NCBI GenBank assembly: GCA_017994815.1
Contig: JAGOJY010000040.1
Span: forward strand, 1 to 37,724
DNA: 37,724 nucleotides
Source of the DNA: Acidobacteriota bacterium
Lineage (GTDB): Bacteria; Acidobacteriota; Polarisedimenticolia; J045
Direction: 5' to 3'
Part shown: positions 1-6,643 of the stretch, in pieces
Position numbering within the stretch: the stretch's first letter is position 1
How the letters are laid out: the number at the start of each line of letters is the position of its first letter
Notes under the pieces: model-generated
The model's database searches: none
What the model was told of the DNA's origin: nothing
Seen by the model: only the letters and a program-made list of their open reading frames with translations
Translations under genes and position numbers: made by a program

Positions 1-566
1 AGCGGCTGGGCCGGCCCGAAGCGCGGGCCCGCGAGAAGCGCGCCGCCGAGATCTTCCGCCGCCTGGACCGGCTGTTTCCCGCGGACCGGCCCTGGACGCT
101 CGTCACCGACGAGGAGCCGGACTACGCCCGCGCGCTGGCCGCACTGCCCCCCGGCCGGGTCGAGCACAAGACCGTCAGCAGCCGCGCCCGGCGCGACGCG
201 CGCAACCCGCTGCGCGCCGTCAACGCCCTGCACGGCTACATGCGCCATGCGATGCGCGACGTCGTCCGCGAGACGGTCGCCTTCGCCAAGACCGCGGTCG
301 GCCTTTTGGACCGCGCCTGGATCTTCCTCGTGATCCGCAACAGCACCAAGGGCCTGTCGGAGCGCACGGCGGAACAATCGCGCCGCACCCCGGCGATGGT
401 CCTGGGCCTGGCCCAACGCCCGCTGCACGGCCGGGCGCTGTTCGCCCGGCGGCTGTTCCCCAAGCGTGTCGGCCTGCCGCCGGAGTTGGAATCGGCCTAC
501 CGCGGCACCTTGCGCGCCCGGCCCAACGAGAACGTCAAGCCCTACATCTACCGCTTCGTCACCTGA
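1..566 (+). CDS. Transposase, C-terminal part (truncated by window edge)
   Basis: The reading frame is open from the first complete codon at position 3 and ends in TGA at 564-566; the N-terminus lies outside the window. The visible 187 residues contain H-K-T-V-S-S-R, then R-N-P-L-x-A-V-N, then R-E-T-x-x-F-A-K, an I-R-N-S-x-K-G-L-S-E-R block and a T-P-A-M-V-L-G-L-A block. This is the residue order I associate with the C-terminal half of IS1-like/unclassified IS transposases, and the family assignment is from memory of that pattern. A terminator hairpin and a terminal-repeat-like sequence follow directly (625-692), which supports an insertion sequence whose right end is near 692. Whether the element is intact cannot be told because the left end and most of the catalytic domain are missing. 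Confidence 0.68.
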   Translation, partial: RLGRPEARAREKRAAEIFRRLDRLFPADRPWTLVTDEEPDYARALAALPPGRVEHKTVSSRARRDARNPLRAVNALHGYMRHAMRDVVRETVAFAKTAVGLLDRAWIFLVIRNSTKGLSERTAEQSRRTPAMVLGLAQRPLHGRALFARRLFPKRVGLPPELESAYRGTLRARPNENVKPYIYRFVT

Positions 567-624
567 CGCCCGGCCCGAGCGCCCGCGCAGCGCGGCCCGG
601 CCGATATCGAGCGGGCCGAAGCTC

Positions 625-667
625 ACCGGGTGCGGCGGGCCGGTTCGCCGTTAACGCACCCGGTTTT
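625..667 (+). terminator. Rho-independent terminator after the transposase
   Basis: A perfect 10-bp stem is formed by accgggtgcg (625-634) and cgcacccggt (655-664). The loop contains a small cgg-ttcg-ccg inner hairpin of the stable UUCG type, and the stem is followed by a T run (664-667). It lies 59 bp after the transposase stop and just inside the presumed IS end. Confidence 0.6.
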
Positions 668-672
668 CATCA

Positions 673-692
673 ATGTGGCTTTTCGAGCTCAC
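673..692. repeat. Right terminal-repeat-like end of the left-edge insertion sequence
   Basis: The sequence atgtggcttttcgagctcac matches the right arm of the inverted-repeat element at 4713-4732 (atgtggtgtttcgggctcac) at 17 of 20 positions. It sits right after the transposase terminator, where an IS end is expected, and 3 bp before the stop codon of the minus-strand gene at 696-1202. The exact boundary and any target duplication cannot be set because the left IS end is outside the window. Confidence 0.5.
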
Positions 693-695
693 GTT

Positions 696-1202
696 TCAGG
701 CGGTGAACCACATCACGCGGAAGATGCCGTCGCTGTCCTGCACCACCATCACGTGGTTGTCGCGCAGGTCGCGCCGGTCGCCGAGGTGCAGGCGCATCGG
801 GACCCAGCGCGTCACGGGATGGCGCGGAAGCTTGTCCAACGCCGAGAGGTACCGCAGGTCCTGCGTGCGGCCCTTATCGTCCTTGCGCGCGATGCGCAGC
901 TCGACGCGGTAGATCTGGTCCGGGGCCAGCACCTTCGGGAAGTGCAGCGGCTCCAGCAGCATGCCCGGCTCCCATGCCTTCTCGAGGACGATGGGCGCCC
1001 CGGGCACCGAGCGTTGCCCGTACTGGATCTCCGGTCGCAGGACGACCTGCAGCAGATCGCCCGAGCGCAACTGTGCCGACAGTTCCGGCGTCACGTCGAT
1101 CTGCACGCGCAGGTCGAACGGAACCTCGGTTTCGGCGGCAGCCGCCGGCAGCGCGGCGGCGACGAGCAGGGCGAGAGCGGTTGCGACCAGTGTTCGATTC
1201 AT
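696..1202 (-). CDS. Secreted hypothetical protein, 168 aa
   Basis: The ATG start is at 1200-1202 on the minus strand, and AGGAGA lies about 8 nt upstream, which fixes the start. Residues 1-22 form a clear Sec signal peptide: M-N-R, a hydrophobic Leu/Ala core, then A-A-A-A-E. The mature part is about 145 residues, mostly alternating polar and hydrophobic stretches that look beta-rich, with an acidic/basic D-R-R-D-L-R-D segment near the C-terminus. No family motif was recognised. The C-terminal phrase with a D-S-D-G-I-F-R-V run suggests a small globular periplasmic or exported protein. Its stop codon lies only 3 bp from the presumed IS end, so the IS inserted immediately downstream without obviously cutting the gene, although the original C-terminus could have been slightly longer. 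Confidence 0.7.
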   Translation of the reverse strand: MNRTLVATALALLVAAALPAAAAETEVPFDLRVQIDVTPELSAQLRSGDLLQVVLRPEIQYGQRSVPGAPIVLEKAWEPGMLLEPLHFPKVLAPDQIYRVELRIARKDDKGRTQDLRYLSALDKLPRHPVTRWVPMRLHLGDRRDLRDNHVMVVQDSDGIFRVMWFTA

Positions 1203-1303
1203 GGATACGTCTCCTGGCCAGGAAGGCCGTTCCTGGGAAAGCCATCTCCCCGACGGCGAGTGCCATCAAGGTACGCTGATCGGGGGGGCCGTGCGGTGAC
1301 CCG

Positions 1304-1309
1304 ATTATA
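1304..1309 (-). promoter_or_regulatory. Candidate -10 element (TATAAT) for the 696-1202 gene
   Basis: Read on the minus strand, 1309-1304 is TATAAT, inside a locally AT-rich patch in the 228-bp divergent spacer between the genes at 696-1202 and 1431-1916. No good -35 hexamer is present at 16-18 bp. Initiation here would give a leader of roughly 95 nt. Confidence 0.3.
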
Positions 1310-1430
1310 TTTCATCCGAACGCGTCCGGACCCCTGCGGGCGGCGGCCCCGGAGGCCGGGATTGCCGCGCCCTGTCGGCTGCGCGAAGATGCGGGCGGGG
1401 ATGGACCCCGGGTGATGGAGGTGAAAGAAC

Positions 1431-1916
1431 ATGAACCGTCAGACAAAACTCGCCGCGCAAATCGTGCTAGCCGCGCTCGTGCTGCTGCTGGTGGACCCGG
1501 TGGCGTCGGCGTCGGCGCCCGCGAACGTGTCGGGCGAGATCACGGCGGTGGACCTCGACGCGCGAACGCTCACCGTGCGCGACCCCAAGGCCGGCGAGGT
1601 CGTGCTGGAGGTGCCGAGCGACGCCGTGATCGTGCTCGACGGTGATGACGAGGCGATCCTCGACGACCTGTTCGAGGGCGACACGGTGGAGTCCGCGGTC
1701 TTGAAACCGGGCGACGAGCACCTGCTGGTCGTGCGGCTGGTCGTGTCCTCGTCCTCTGCCGGCGACGACCTCGAGGGCGACGACGGCGAAGACGGGCCGG
1801 AAACTCCCGGCGAACCCGCGCCCGACGAGCCGGCGCAGCCCGACGAGCCGGCGCAGCCCGACGAGCCGCCGCCCACGCCCACCCCGCCCACCCCTCCGCC
1901 CCCCTCGCACCCGTGA
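1431..1916 (+). CDS. Exported small beta-domain protein with Pro/acidic tail, 161 aa
   Basis: The start is ATG at 1431, preceded by ggaggtgaaag. Residues 1-28 are a signal peptide (hydrophobic A-A-L-V-L-L-L-V core ending A-S-A-S-A). Residues 32-105 form a small domain with the pattern G-E-I-T-A-V-D-x-x-x-R-T-L-T-V-R-D, followed by hydrophobic strands and a G-D-x-V-E-S turn. This resembles DUF5666-like or OB-fold-like exported domains; the resemblance is by pattern only. The C-terminal 50 residues are low complexity: an acidic stretch, then repeats of P-D-E-P-A-Q and poly-Pro/Thr, typical of a spacer crossing the periplasm or wall. It is divergent from the secreted protein at 696-1202. Function is unknown. 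Confidence 0.72.
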   Translation: MNRQTKLAAQIVLAALVLLLVDPVASASAPANVSGEITAVDLDARTLTVRDPKAGEVVLEVPSDAVIVLDGDDEAILDDLFEGDTVESAVLKPGDEHLLVVRLVVSSSSAGDDLEGDDGEDGPETPGEPAPDEPAQPDEPAQPDEPPPTPTPPTPPPPSHP

Positions 1917-2067
1917 GCGCGGGGAGATAGCCCCGACGCCGGTCGCGTAAGCCGGCGCACCTGTCGCTCCTCGCGGGCCTTCCGCCGCCCGTTGCCGCCG
2001 GGCTGCGCGGACGTCACGTTTGCCCGGGGGCCCGGGCCTGGCTTCCGGGCGAGGTCTCGAGGAGCGG

Positions 2068-4557
2068 ATGGACCCAGCCAGCACCTGCACGGCGTTGCCG
2101 CGCCTGCGCCCGGACCTTCTCGTCCTGCCGGACGGCGAGACCGGGACCGGCAAGGTCATCAAGGACCCGCGCACGCGGCGCTACTTCCGCTTCGACGAAC
2201 TCGAGGGGTTCATCCTCGAGCGGCTCGACGGCGAACGGACGCCGGTCGACATCCAGGTCGAGCTCGCCACGTGGAAAGGCGAGGAGTTCGCGCTCGATGA
2301 GATCCAGGAGTTCCTCGACACGCTGCGCGACAAGGGACTCGTCGAGGGCGGCCCGATGCTGCCCGCGCGCGCGCCGGAGGCCGGGCAGGAGATCGTCGCC
2401 GCGCTCGAGCAGAGCGGCCTCGCGGGCAATCGCGTGCCGCCGGGAGCGCTCGTGCCGCGGGTGCCCGGGGAGCTCGAGAAGTTCCAGGAAGCGATCCAGC
2501 TCCTGCGCGAGGGGCGCTTCCAGGCCGCGCTGCGCGCGCTCGACGAGCTCCTGGCCGCGAACCCCGGGCACCGCGAGGCGGCGGGAATCCGCGCGGTGCT
2601 CGTGCGCGCCGGGACGGAGGCGGCGCTGCACGCGGCCACGGCCAGCGCGGCGCCGCGGCGCGGCAGCCTGCTCTACTACCGCGTTCCCCTGTGCGATCCC
2701 GACCGGCTCCTCGCAAGGCTCGAGCCGTCGCTGCGCTTCGTCTGGACGCCGGCGTTCGCGGGGCTGTACGCGCTCTTCGCGCTCGCCGCCGGCGTGATCG
2801 CCGCGACCCACGGTCGCGAGCTGTTCACGGGGCTGCCCGAGCTGGGCGGCGCCGGCTGGATCGGCAGCTTCTTGGTGCTCGGCGTGCTGCTGACGTCCCT
2901 GCACGAGATGTCGCACGGGCTGACCTGCAAGCACTACGGCGGACGCGTGCCCGAGATGGGCTTCCTGCTCATCTTCCTGCTGATGCCGGCGCTCTACGCG
3001 GACGTCAGCGATGCCTGGCTGATGCGCCGGCGCGCGCACCGCGTGCTGGTCGGCCTGGCCGGGCCGCTGTTCGACTTCGCCGTCGCCTGCGCCGGCCTGG
3101 TCCTGTGGGCGATCGTGCCCCCCGGCGCGGGGCGCGCGCTGGCGATCCTGCTCCTGACCGTGGGCGGGACGAGCGTCCTTTTGAACCTCAATCCCCTGAT
3201 CCGCCTCGACGGCTACTACATCCTGTCCGACCTCGCCGGCGTGCCGAACCTGCGCGCGACGGCCACGCGCGCGTACGGCCGCGCGCTGCGGCGCCTGCGC
3301 GGACAGCCGGTGGACGGACCGGCGCTCCCGGTCCGCACGAGGAACCTGCTCGTCGTCTACGCCGTGCTGTCCACGGCGTACATGCTGTTCCTGCTGCTCC
3401 TGCTCGCGCGGCTGCTCGTCGGCTTCTCGCTCGACATGGCCGGGCTGTGGGGCCCGGTCCTGATGGCGCTGGCCGGGCTGGTCCTCGCTCGCCGGCCGCT
3501 GGCAGCACTCGCGGCGTCGCTGGTGGCGCGCGCGCGGTCGGTACGCGTGGGGGGTCTCGCCCGGGCGGCGGTGGTCCTCGGCGGCCTGGCCGCGGTGGCG
3601 CTGATGCCGTGGCCGTTGAAAGTGACCGGTCCGGCGTCGCTGGACAGCTCCGCTCGCAGCGCGGTGCGGCCGGAGGTCCCCGGCAAGCTCGCCGAACTCC
3701 TCGTGGCGCAGGGCGCGGCGGTGACGCCGGGGCAACTCGTCGCGCGGCTCGACACCAGCGAGCTGGACGCGGCGCTGTCGATGACGGCGTCGGAGATCGC
3801 GCGCGCCAACGCGGACCTCGACCTCCTGCTGCGCGGGCCGGAGCGCGAGCAGGTGCGGCAGGCTCACGAGCAGGTCGCGGCCGCCGAGGCCGAAGTGCAG
3901 CACCTGCGCGGCCGCCACGACCGGCTCACGCGACTGCGGCGCGACGGGCTGGTCGAACTGGACCTCTACGAGGAGGTGGGGAAGGAGTTGCGCGTGCGCG
4001 AGGGCGCGCTTCGGGCCGCGGTGGACCAGGCGCGGCTGGTCGCGCGCGGGGCCCGGCCGGAGACGATCGCGGCGGCGCGGGCCGAGGTCGCGCGGCTGGA
4101 GTCCAAGCGTGCCGACCTCACGCGGCGCGCGGCGGCGTGCGAGCTGCGCGCCGCCAGCGCCGGGCAGGTCATCACGCCCGACCTGGAGCGGCGTCTCGGC
4201 GAGTGGATCGCCGCCGGCGCCACGGTGCTGGAGATCGCCGACACGACGAAGCTGTTCGTCGAGGTCGAGGTGCTGGAGAGCGAGATCGGCGACGTGCGCA
4301 CCGGCCAGCGCGTGGCGCTGCGCTTCTCGGCGTTCCCCGACCGCTCGTTCGCGGGGCAGGTGCGCGAGGTCGCGCCGGTCGCCGTGCTGGACAAGCTCGG
4401 CCGCGGCGTATTCCGCGTGCGCTGCAGCGTGGAGGATCGCCCGGGACTGCTGCGCCCGGGCATGACCGGCGCGGCGAAGATCGCCTGCGGGCGCATCCCG
4501 CTCGCGCGCGTGGTGGCGCGGCGCGTGCTGCGCTGGATCGACCCGGCGCTGCTCTGA
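2068..4557 (+). CDS. PqqD-like / TPR / M50 site-2 protease / HlyD adaptor fusion, 829 aa
   Basis: The ATG at 2068 is preceded by gaggagcgg, whereas an upstream TTG has no better ribosome site. Residues about 13-95 look like a PqqD-type winged-helix (peptide-recognition) domain. Residues about 140-178 form one TPR-like helix pair. Residues about 225-480 are a polytopic membrane region with the zinc-protease motif H279-E-M-S-H283 and the second motif N375-P-L-I-R-L-D381-G-Y-Y, both diagnostic of peptidase M50. From about 515 the chain is an HlyD/RND-type membrane-fusion adaptor: a split lipoyl half (P-E-V-P-G-K-L), a long coiled coil at about 560-680, the second lipoyl half and a beta-barrel (V-E-V-E-V-L-E-S-E-I). 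M50-HlyD fusions are known in peptide modification and export loci, but no ABC transporter, precursor peptide or maturase is visible here. The substrate is unknown. Confidence 0.85.
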   Translation: MDPASTCTALPRLRPDLLVLPDGETGTGKVIKDPRTRRYFRFDELEGFILERLDGERTPVDIQVELATWKGEEFALDEIQEFLDTLRDKGLVEGGPMLPARAPEAGQEIVAALEQSGLAGNRVPPGALVPRVPGELEKFQEAIQLLREGRFQAALRALDELLAANPGHREAAGIRAVLVRAGTEAALHAATASAAPRRGSLLYYRVPLCDPDRLLARLEPSLRFVWTPAFAGLYALFALAAGVIAATHGRELFTGLPELGGAGWIGSFLVLGVLLTSLHEMSHGLTCKHYGGRVPEMGFLLIFLLMPALYADVSDAWLMRRRAHRVLVGLAGPLFDFAVACAGLVLWAIVPPGAGRALAILLLTVGGTSVLLNLNPLIRLDGYYILSDLAGVPNLRATATRAYGRALRRLRGQPVDGPALPVRTRNLLVVYAVLSTAYMLFLLLLLARLLVGFSLDMAGLWGPVLMALAGLVLARRPLAALAASLVARARSVRVGGLARAAVVLGGLAAVALMPWPLKVTGPASLDSSARSAVRPEVPGKLAELLVAQGAAVTPGQLVARLDTSELDAALSMTASEIARANADLDLLLRGPEREQVRQAHEQVAAAEAEVQHLRGRHDRLTRLRRDGLVELDLYEEVGKELRVREGALRAAVDQARLVARGARPETIAAARAEVARLESKRADLTRRAAACELRAASAGQVITPDLERRLGEWIAAGATVLEIADTTKLFVEVEVLESEIGDVRTGQRVALRFSAFPDRSFAGQVREVAPVAVLDKLGRGVFRVRCSVEDRPGLLRPGMTGAAKIACGRIPLARVVARRVLRWIDPALL

Positions 4558-4565
4558 CGCCGGAG

Positions 4566-4732
4566 GGTGAGCCCGAAACACCACGTCGGGTCATCGGAAA
4601 CCGTTTCGATAATGGACTTGTCGGCCGCCGGGCCCGCATCATCCACGCCGGACCGCGAGCGCCGCGGATCCGCCGGGGCGGTCCGTGTTCACGGTGCGGC
4701 GCCTCGCGGTCATGTGGTGTTTCGGGCTCACC
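4566..4732. mobile_element. MITE-like element, 167 bp with 19-bp perfect inverted repeats
   Basis: The left arm ggtgagcccgaaacaccac (4566-4584) is exactly the reverse complement of the right arm (4714-4732); allowing one gap, the match runs a few bases further outward. No gene lies inside. The interior holds a hairpin with a 7-bp stem (ggaccgc 4650-4656 with gcggtcc 4678-4684) around a gcggatccgc palindrome. The arms match the IS-end sequence at 673-692 at about 16-17 of 20 positions, so this looks like a non-autonomous derivative of that IS family. It begins 9 bp after the stop of the M50 gene. No clear target-site duplication is visible. Confidence 0.55.
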
Positions 4733-4744
4733 TCCAAAAGAATG

Positions 4745-4771
4745 GGAGCGCCCCTTTTGGCGGGGCGCCCC
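4745..4771 (-). terminator. Rho-independent terminator for the minus-strand gene at 4831-5145
   Basis: A stem is formed by gcgcccc (4748-4754) and ggggcgc (4762-4768), extended by two further G-C pairs across one mismatch, with a 7-nt loop. Read on the minus strand it is followed by cattctttt, a U-rich tail. It lies about 60 bp beyond the stop codon of the small gene. On the plus strand there is no T run, so it is assigned to the minus strand. Confidence 0.5.
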
Positions 4772-4830
4772 GGCTTTGGAAACGCGCGGCGCGGGACGCT
4801 GTCCCGCCGCCCGCGTTCGTGGAAACGGGT

Positions 4831-5145
4831 TCAGTCCTGCGGGCTCGGGCGGAAGGTGAACGTGCGCGCGCGCACCGGCGCAACGAACCCGGTGTCGGCG
4901 TGCTCCTCGGCCGCGTGCACGACGTCCTCCATCGCTTCCCGCACGCCGCTGGCGATGCCGAAGGTCAGGCCGCGCAGGCGCGGCTCGCTCCCGCCGCGCA
5001 CCTCGTACAGGTTCCAGCGGATCCCCGGCCGCCCGCCGTTCGGACTGCGGTACGCGAAGACGTGGTAGGTCTTGCCGCTGACGCGGAAGGAGGCCTCGAC
5101 GCCCCCGTCCCCGAACTGCTGCAGGATCTGCTCGATCGCGTTCAC
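4831..5145 (-). CDS. Small uncharacterised protein, 104 aa
   Basis: The ATG is at 5143-5145 on the minus strand with GGAGG about 7 nt upstream (ggcggaggcaatccc), and a hairpin terminator follows downstream, so a real transcription unit is likely. There is no signal peptide or membrane segment, so it is predicted cytoplasmic. The sequence begins with a short helix (I-E-Q-I-L-Q-Q-F-G), then several strands (A-S-F-R-V, Y-H-V-F-A-Y, W-N-L-Y-E-V-R), then a helix rich in Glu/Ala (V-R-E-A-M-E-D-V-V-H-A-A-E-E-H), and ends with a strand containing A-R-T-F-T-F. I do not recognise a family; the layout suggests a compact alpha/beta single-domain protein. Confidence 0.65.
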   Translation of the reverse strand: MNAIEQILQQFGDGGVEASFRVSGKTYHVFAYRSPNGGRPGIRWNLYEVRGGSEPRLRGLTFGIASGVREAMEDVVHAAEEHADTGFVAPVRARTFTFRPSPQD

Positions 5146-5225
5146 GGGATTGCCTCCGCCGACAGGTCCCGAACGAAAAGCTAGGCACCGGGGCCCGCGC
5201 GTGCACGCGCCGGCGGGCGAAACCC

Positions 5226-5240
5226 GATAATCCGGCCATG
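5226..5240 (+). promoter_or_regulatory. Candidate promoter giving a leaderless ydcF-type mRNA
   Basis: The -10-like hexamer GATAAT (5226-5231) is followed by exactly six bases (ccggcc) and then the ATG at 5238. Normal initiation 6-7 bases beyond a -10 would therefore start the transcript at or next to the A of ATG. No Shine-Dalgarno sequence is present. No convincing -35 is visible. Confidence 0.4.
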
Positions 5241-6035
5241 TCCGAACTGCTTACAACGCCCATGGGATGGGTTTTCCTGCTCGGGCTCGCCGCTGCCGTG
5301 GCGCGGAGCGCGGCCCGGCCGCGGCTCGCCGCCGGACTCTGGGCCGCGGCGTGGCTGCTGGCCGTCGCGGCCTCGCTGCCCGTGACCGCGAGCGTCCTGG
5401 ACGGCGGCCTCGCCGGCTTGGAGCGACGCTGGCCGCCGGCCCCGGCCTGGGCGCCGGCCTCGGCGCCGGACGCGATCCTGGTCTTCAGCGGCGGGGTGGA
5501 CGGCTTCGGTCCGCAGGCGCTCTTGACCCGCGCCAGCATCGAGCGGGTGGACGCCGCGCTCGAGGCGGCGGCCCGCTGGCCCGGCGTGCCGCTCGTCTTC
5601 AGCGGCGGCGCGCCCGGCGGCGCGCCTGCGTCCGGGCGCCTGATGGCCGCGCGGGCCCTCGCCTGCGGGCTCGAACCGCGGGTCGCGATCGTCGAGGACC
5701 GGGCGCGCAGCACGCGCGACAACGCCGTGCGTTGCGCCGAGCTCGCACGCGCCCGCGGCTGGCAGCGCCTCGCGCTCGTGACGTCGCCCGGGCACATGGC
5801 GCGCTCGCGCGCGGCGCTCTGGCGCGAGGGGTTCCTCGCGGCCGCGCTGCCCGCGCCGTCGGGCGGCGCGCTGCCGGGCGGCGCGCAGGCGGTGCTGCCC
5901 GGCGCATCCGCGCTGGAGCGCGTCACCGGCGGCGTGCACGAGGCGATCGGCCTCGGCTACTACTGGGCCAGGGGGTGGCTCGGGGAGCCGGAGAGCCGCC
6001 GGTGGAGCGCCGGCTCCCAGCTCGCGGTGAAGTAG
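5238..6035 (+). CDS. YdcF/SanA/ElyC-type (DUF218) membrane-anchored protein, 265 aa
   Basis: ATG at 5238. The N-terminal 50 residues hold two hydrophobic segments (about 10-23 and 31-50), which would anchor the protein in the inner membrane. Residues about 76-245 form a DUF218 domain: it begins D-A-I-L-V-F-S-G-G, repeats a strand with F-S-G-G-A-P-G-G, then has V-E-D-R-A-R-S-T-R-D-N-A, the typical E-x-x-S-x-x-T-x-x-N position, and later L-V-T-S-P-G-H-M-x-R-S. E. coli members of this family (ElyC, SanA, YdcF) are linked to envelope and peptidoglycan-precursor homeostasis; the reaction is not established. The 3' end overlaps the convergent GNAT gene by 76 bp. It may be leaderless. Confidence 0.85.
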   Translation: MSELLTTPMGWVFLLGLAAAVARSAARPRLAAGLWAAAWLLAVAASLPVTASVLDGGLAGLERRWPPAPAWAPASAPDAILVFSGGVDGFGPQALLTRASIERVDAALEAAARWPGVPLVFSGGAPGGAPASGRLMAARALACGLEPRVAIVEDRARSTRDNAVRCAELARARGWQRLALVTSPGHMARSRAALWREGFLAAALPAPSGGALPGGAQAVLPGASALERVTGGVHEAIGLGYYWARGWLGEPESRRWSAGSQLAVK

Positions 6036-6643
6036 CGGAAGATCCAGCCGCCGCTGGCGCGCATCCGCTCGTAGCAGGCGCGCAGGTCCAGGACCAGCGT
6101 GATGCGGCGGCTGCGGCAGTTCAGCTCGCCCACCTCGTGCGTGGCGACCGGCACGAAGCCGAGCACGCGGGTGTGGAAGTTGTAGGGGCTGTGCGGGTCG
6201 TCCTCGAAGACGTCGGTGATGTAGTGCGTGTAGCCCTGCGCGACGGTCTCCGTCACCGCGGCGCGCATCAGCGCCGCGACGACGATGATGTGCCGGCGGA
6301 AGTCCGGCACGACGGCGAAGCGGCCGATCTCGGCGATCTTGTTCTCCCGCACGAACGCCTCGACGTCGATCTCCTGCCCGATGAACTGCAGGCCGTAGTC
6401 CGCGTACAGCCCGAGCGGCGGGTCGTAGAGGACGCGCAGCACGCCGACCGGCTCGTGGTCCACCGAGGCCACGAACCACGACACGTCGCCGCGCGCGAGA
6501 TCGGAGTCGGGGAGCTGTTCCGCCTCGTCGCCGACCCAGCCCTTCTCCTCGCGGTAGGTGGCGCGGAGCACCTCCAGCGCGCGCGCGCGGTCGTCCGCGT
6601 CGGCGATCCGGGCAACGGCGACGCGGTCCCGCAACGATGTCAC
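5960..6643 (-). CDS. GNAT-superfamily N-acyltransferase (FeeM/OlsB-like candidate), 227 aa
   Basis: The chosen start is GTG at 6641-6643: it overlaps the TGA of the upstream acyltransferase gene (GTGA) and has gaggagggg about 7 nt upstream. An ATG 33 bp further upstream would intrude into that gene. The chain has the Y-R-E-E-x-G-W-V segment and following acidic residues, a central G-V-L-R-V-L strand, and E-I-G-R-F-A-V-V-P-D-F-R-R, the conserved E...R/K strand plus Arg-rich acceptor of acyl-homoserine-lactone synthase and FeeM-type GNAT folds. Such enzymes transfer an acyl chain from acyl-ACP to an amino acid amine. Pairing with a PlsC-type O-acyltransferase in one operon is the arrangement of ornithine- or glycine-lipid synthesis (OlsB/OlsA, GlsB/GlsA). 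The amino acid used cannot be read from the sequence. Confidence 0.7.
   Translation of the reverse strand: MTSLRDRVAVARIADADDRARALEVLRATYREEKGWVGDEAEQLPDSDLARGDVSWFVASVDHEPVGVLRVLYDPPLGLYADYGLQFIGQEIDVEAFVRENKIAEIGRFAVVPDFRRHIIVVAALMRAAVTETVAQGYTHYITDVFEDDPHSPYNFHTRVLGFVPVATHEVGELNCRSRRITLVLDLRACYERMRASGGWIFRYFTASWEPALHRRLSGSPSHPLAQ

Noticed and set aside
1917..2067. Weak hairpin (gccgg/ccggc) between the Pro-rich gene and the M50 fusion as a terminator
   Set aside because: The stem is only 5 bp with no T run.
2014..4584. 856-aa open frame on the minus strand opposite the M50-HlyD gene
   Set aside because: It is Arg/Glu/Pro-rich with no domain motif and no good start. It is an antisense shadow typical of high-GC codon use, while the plus-strand product has catalytic motifs.
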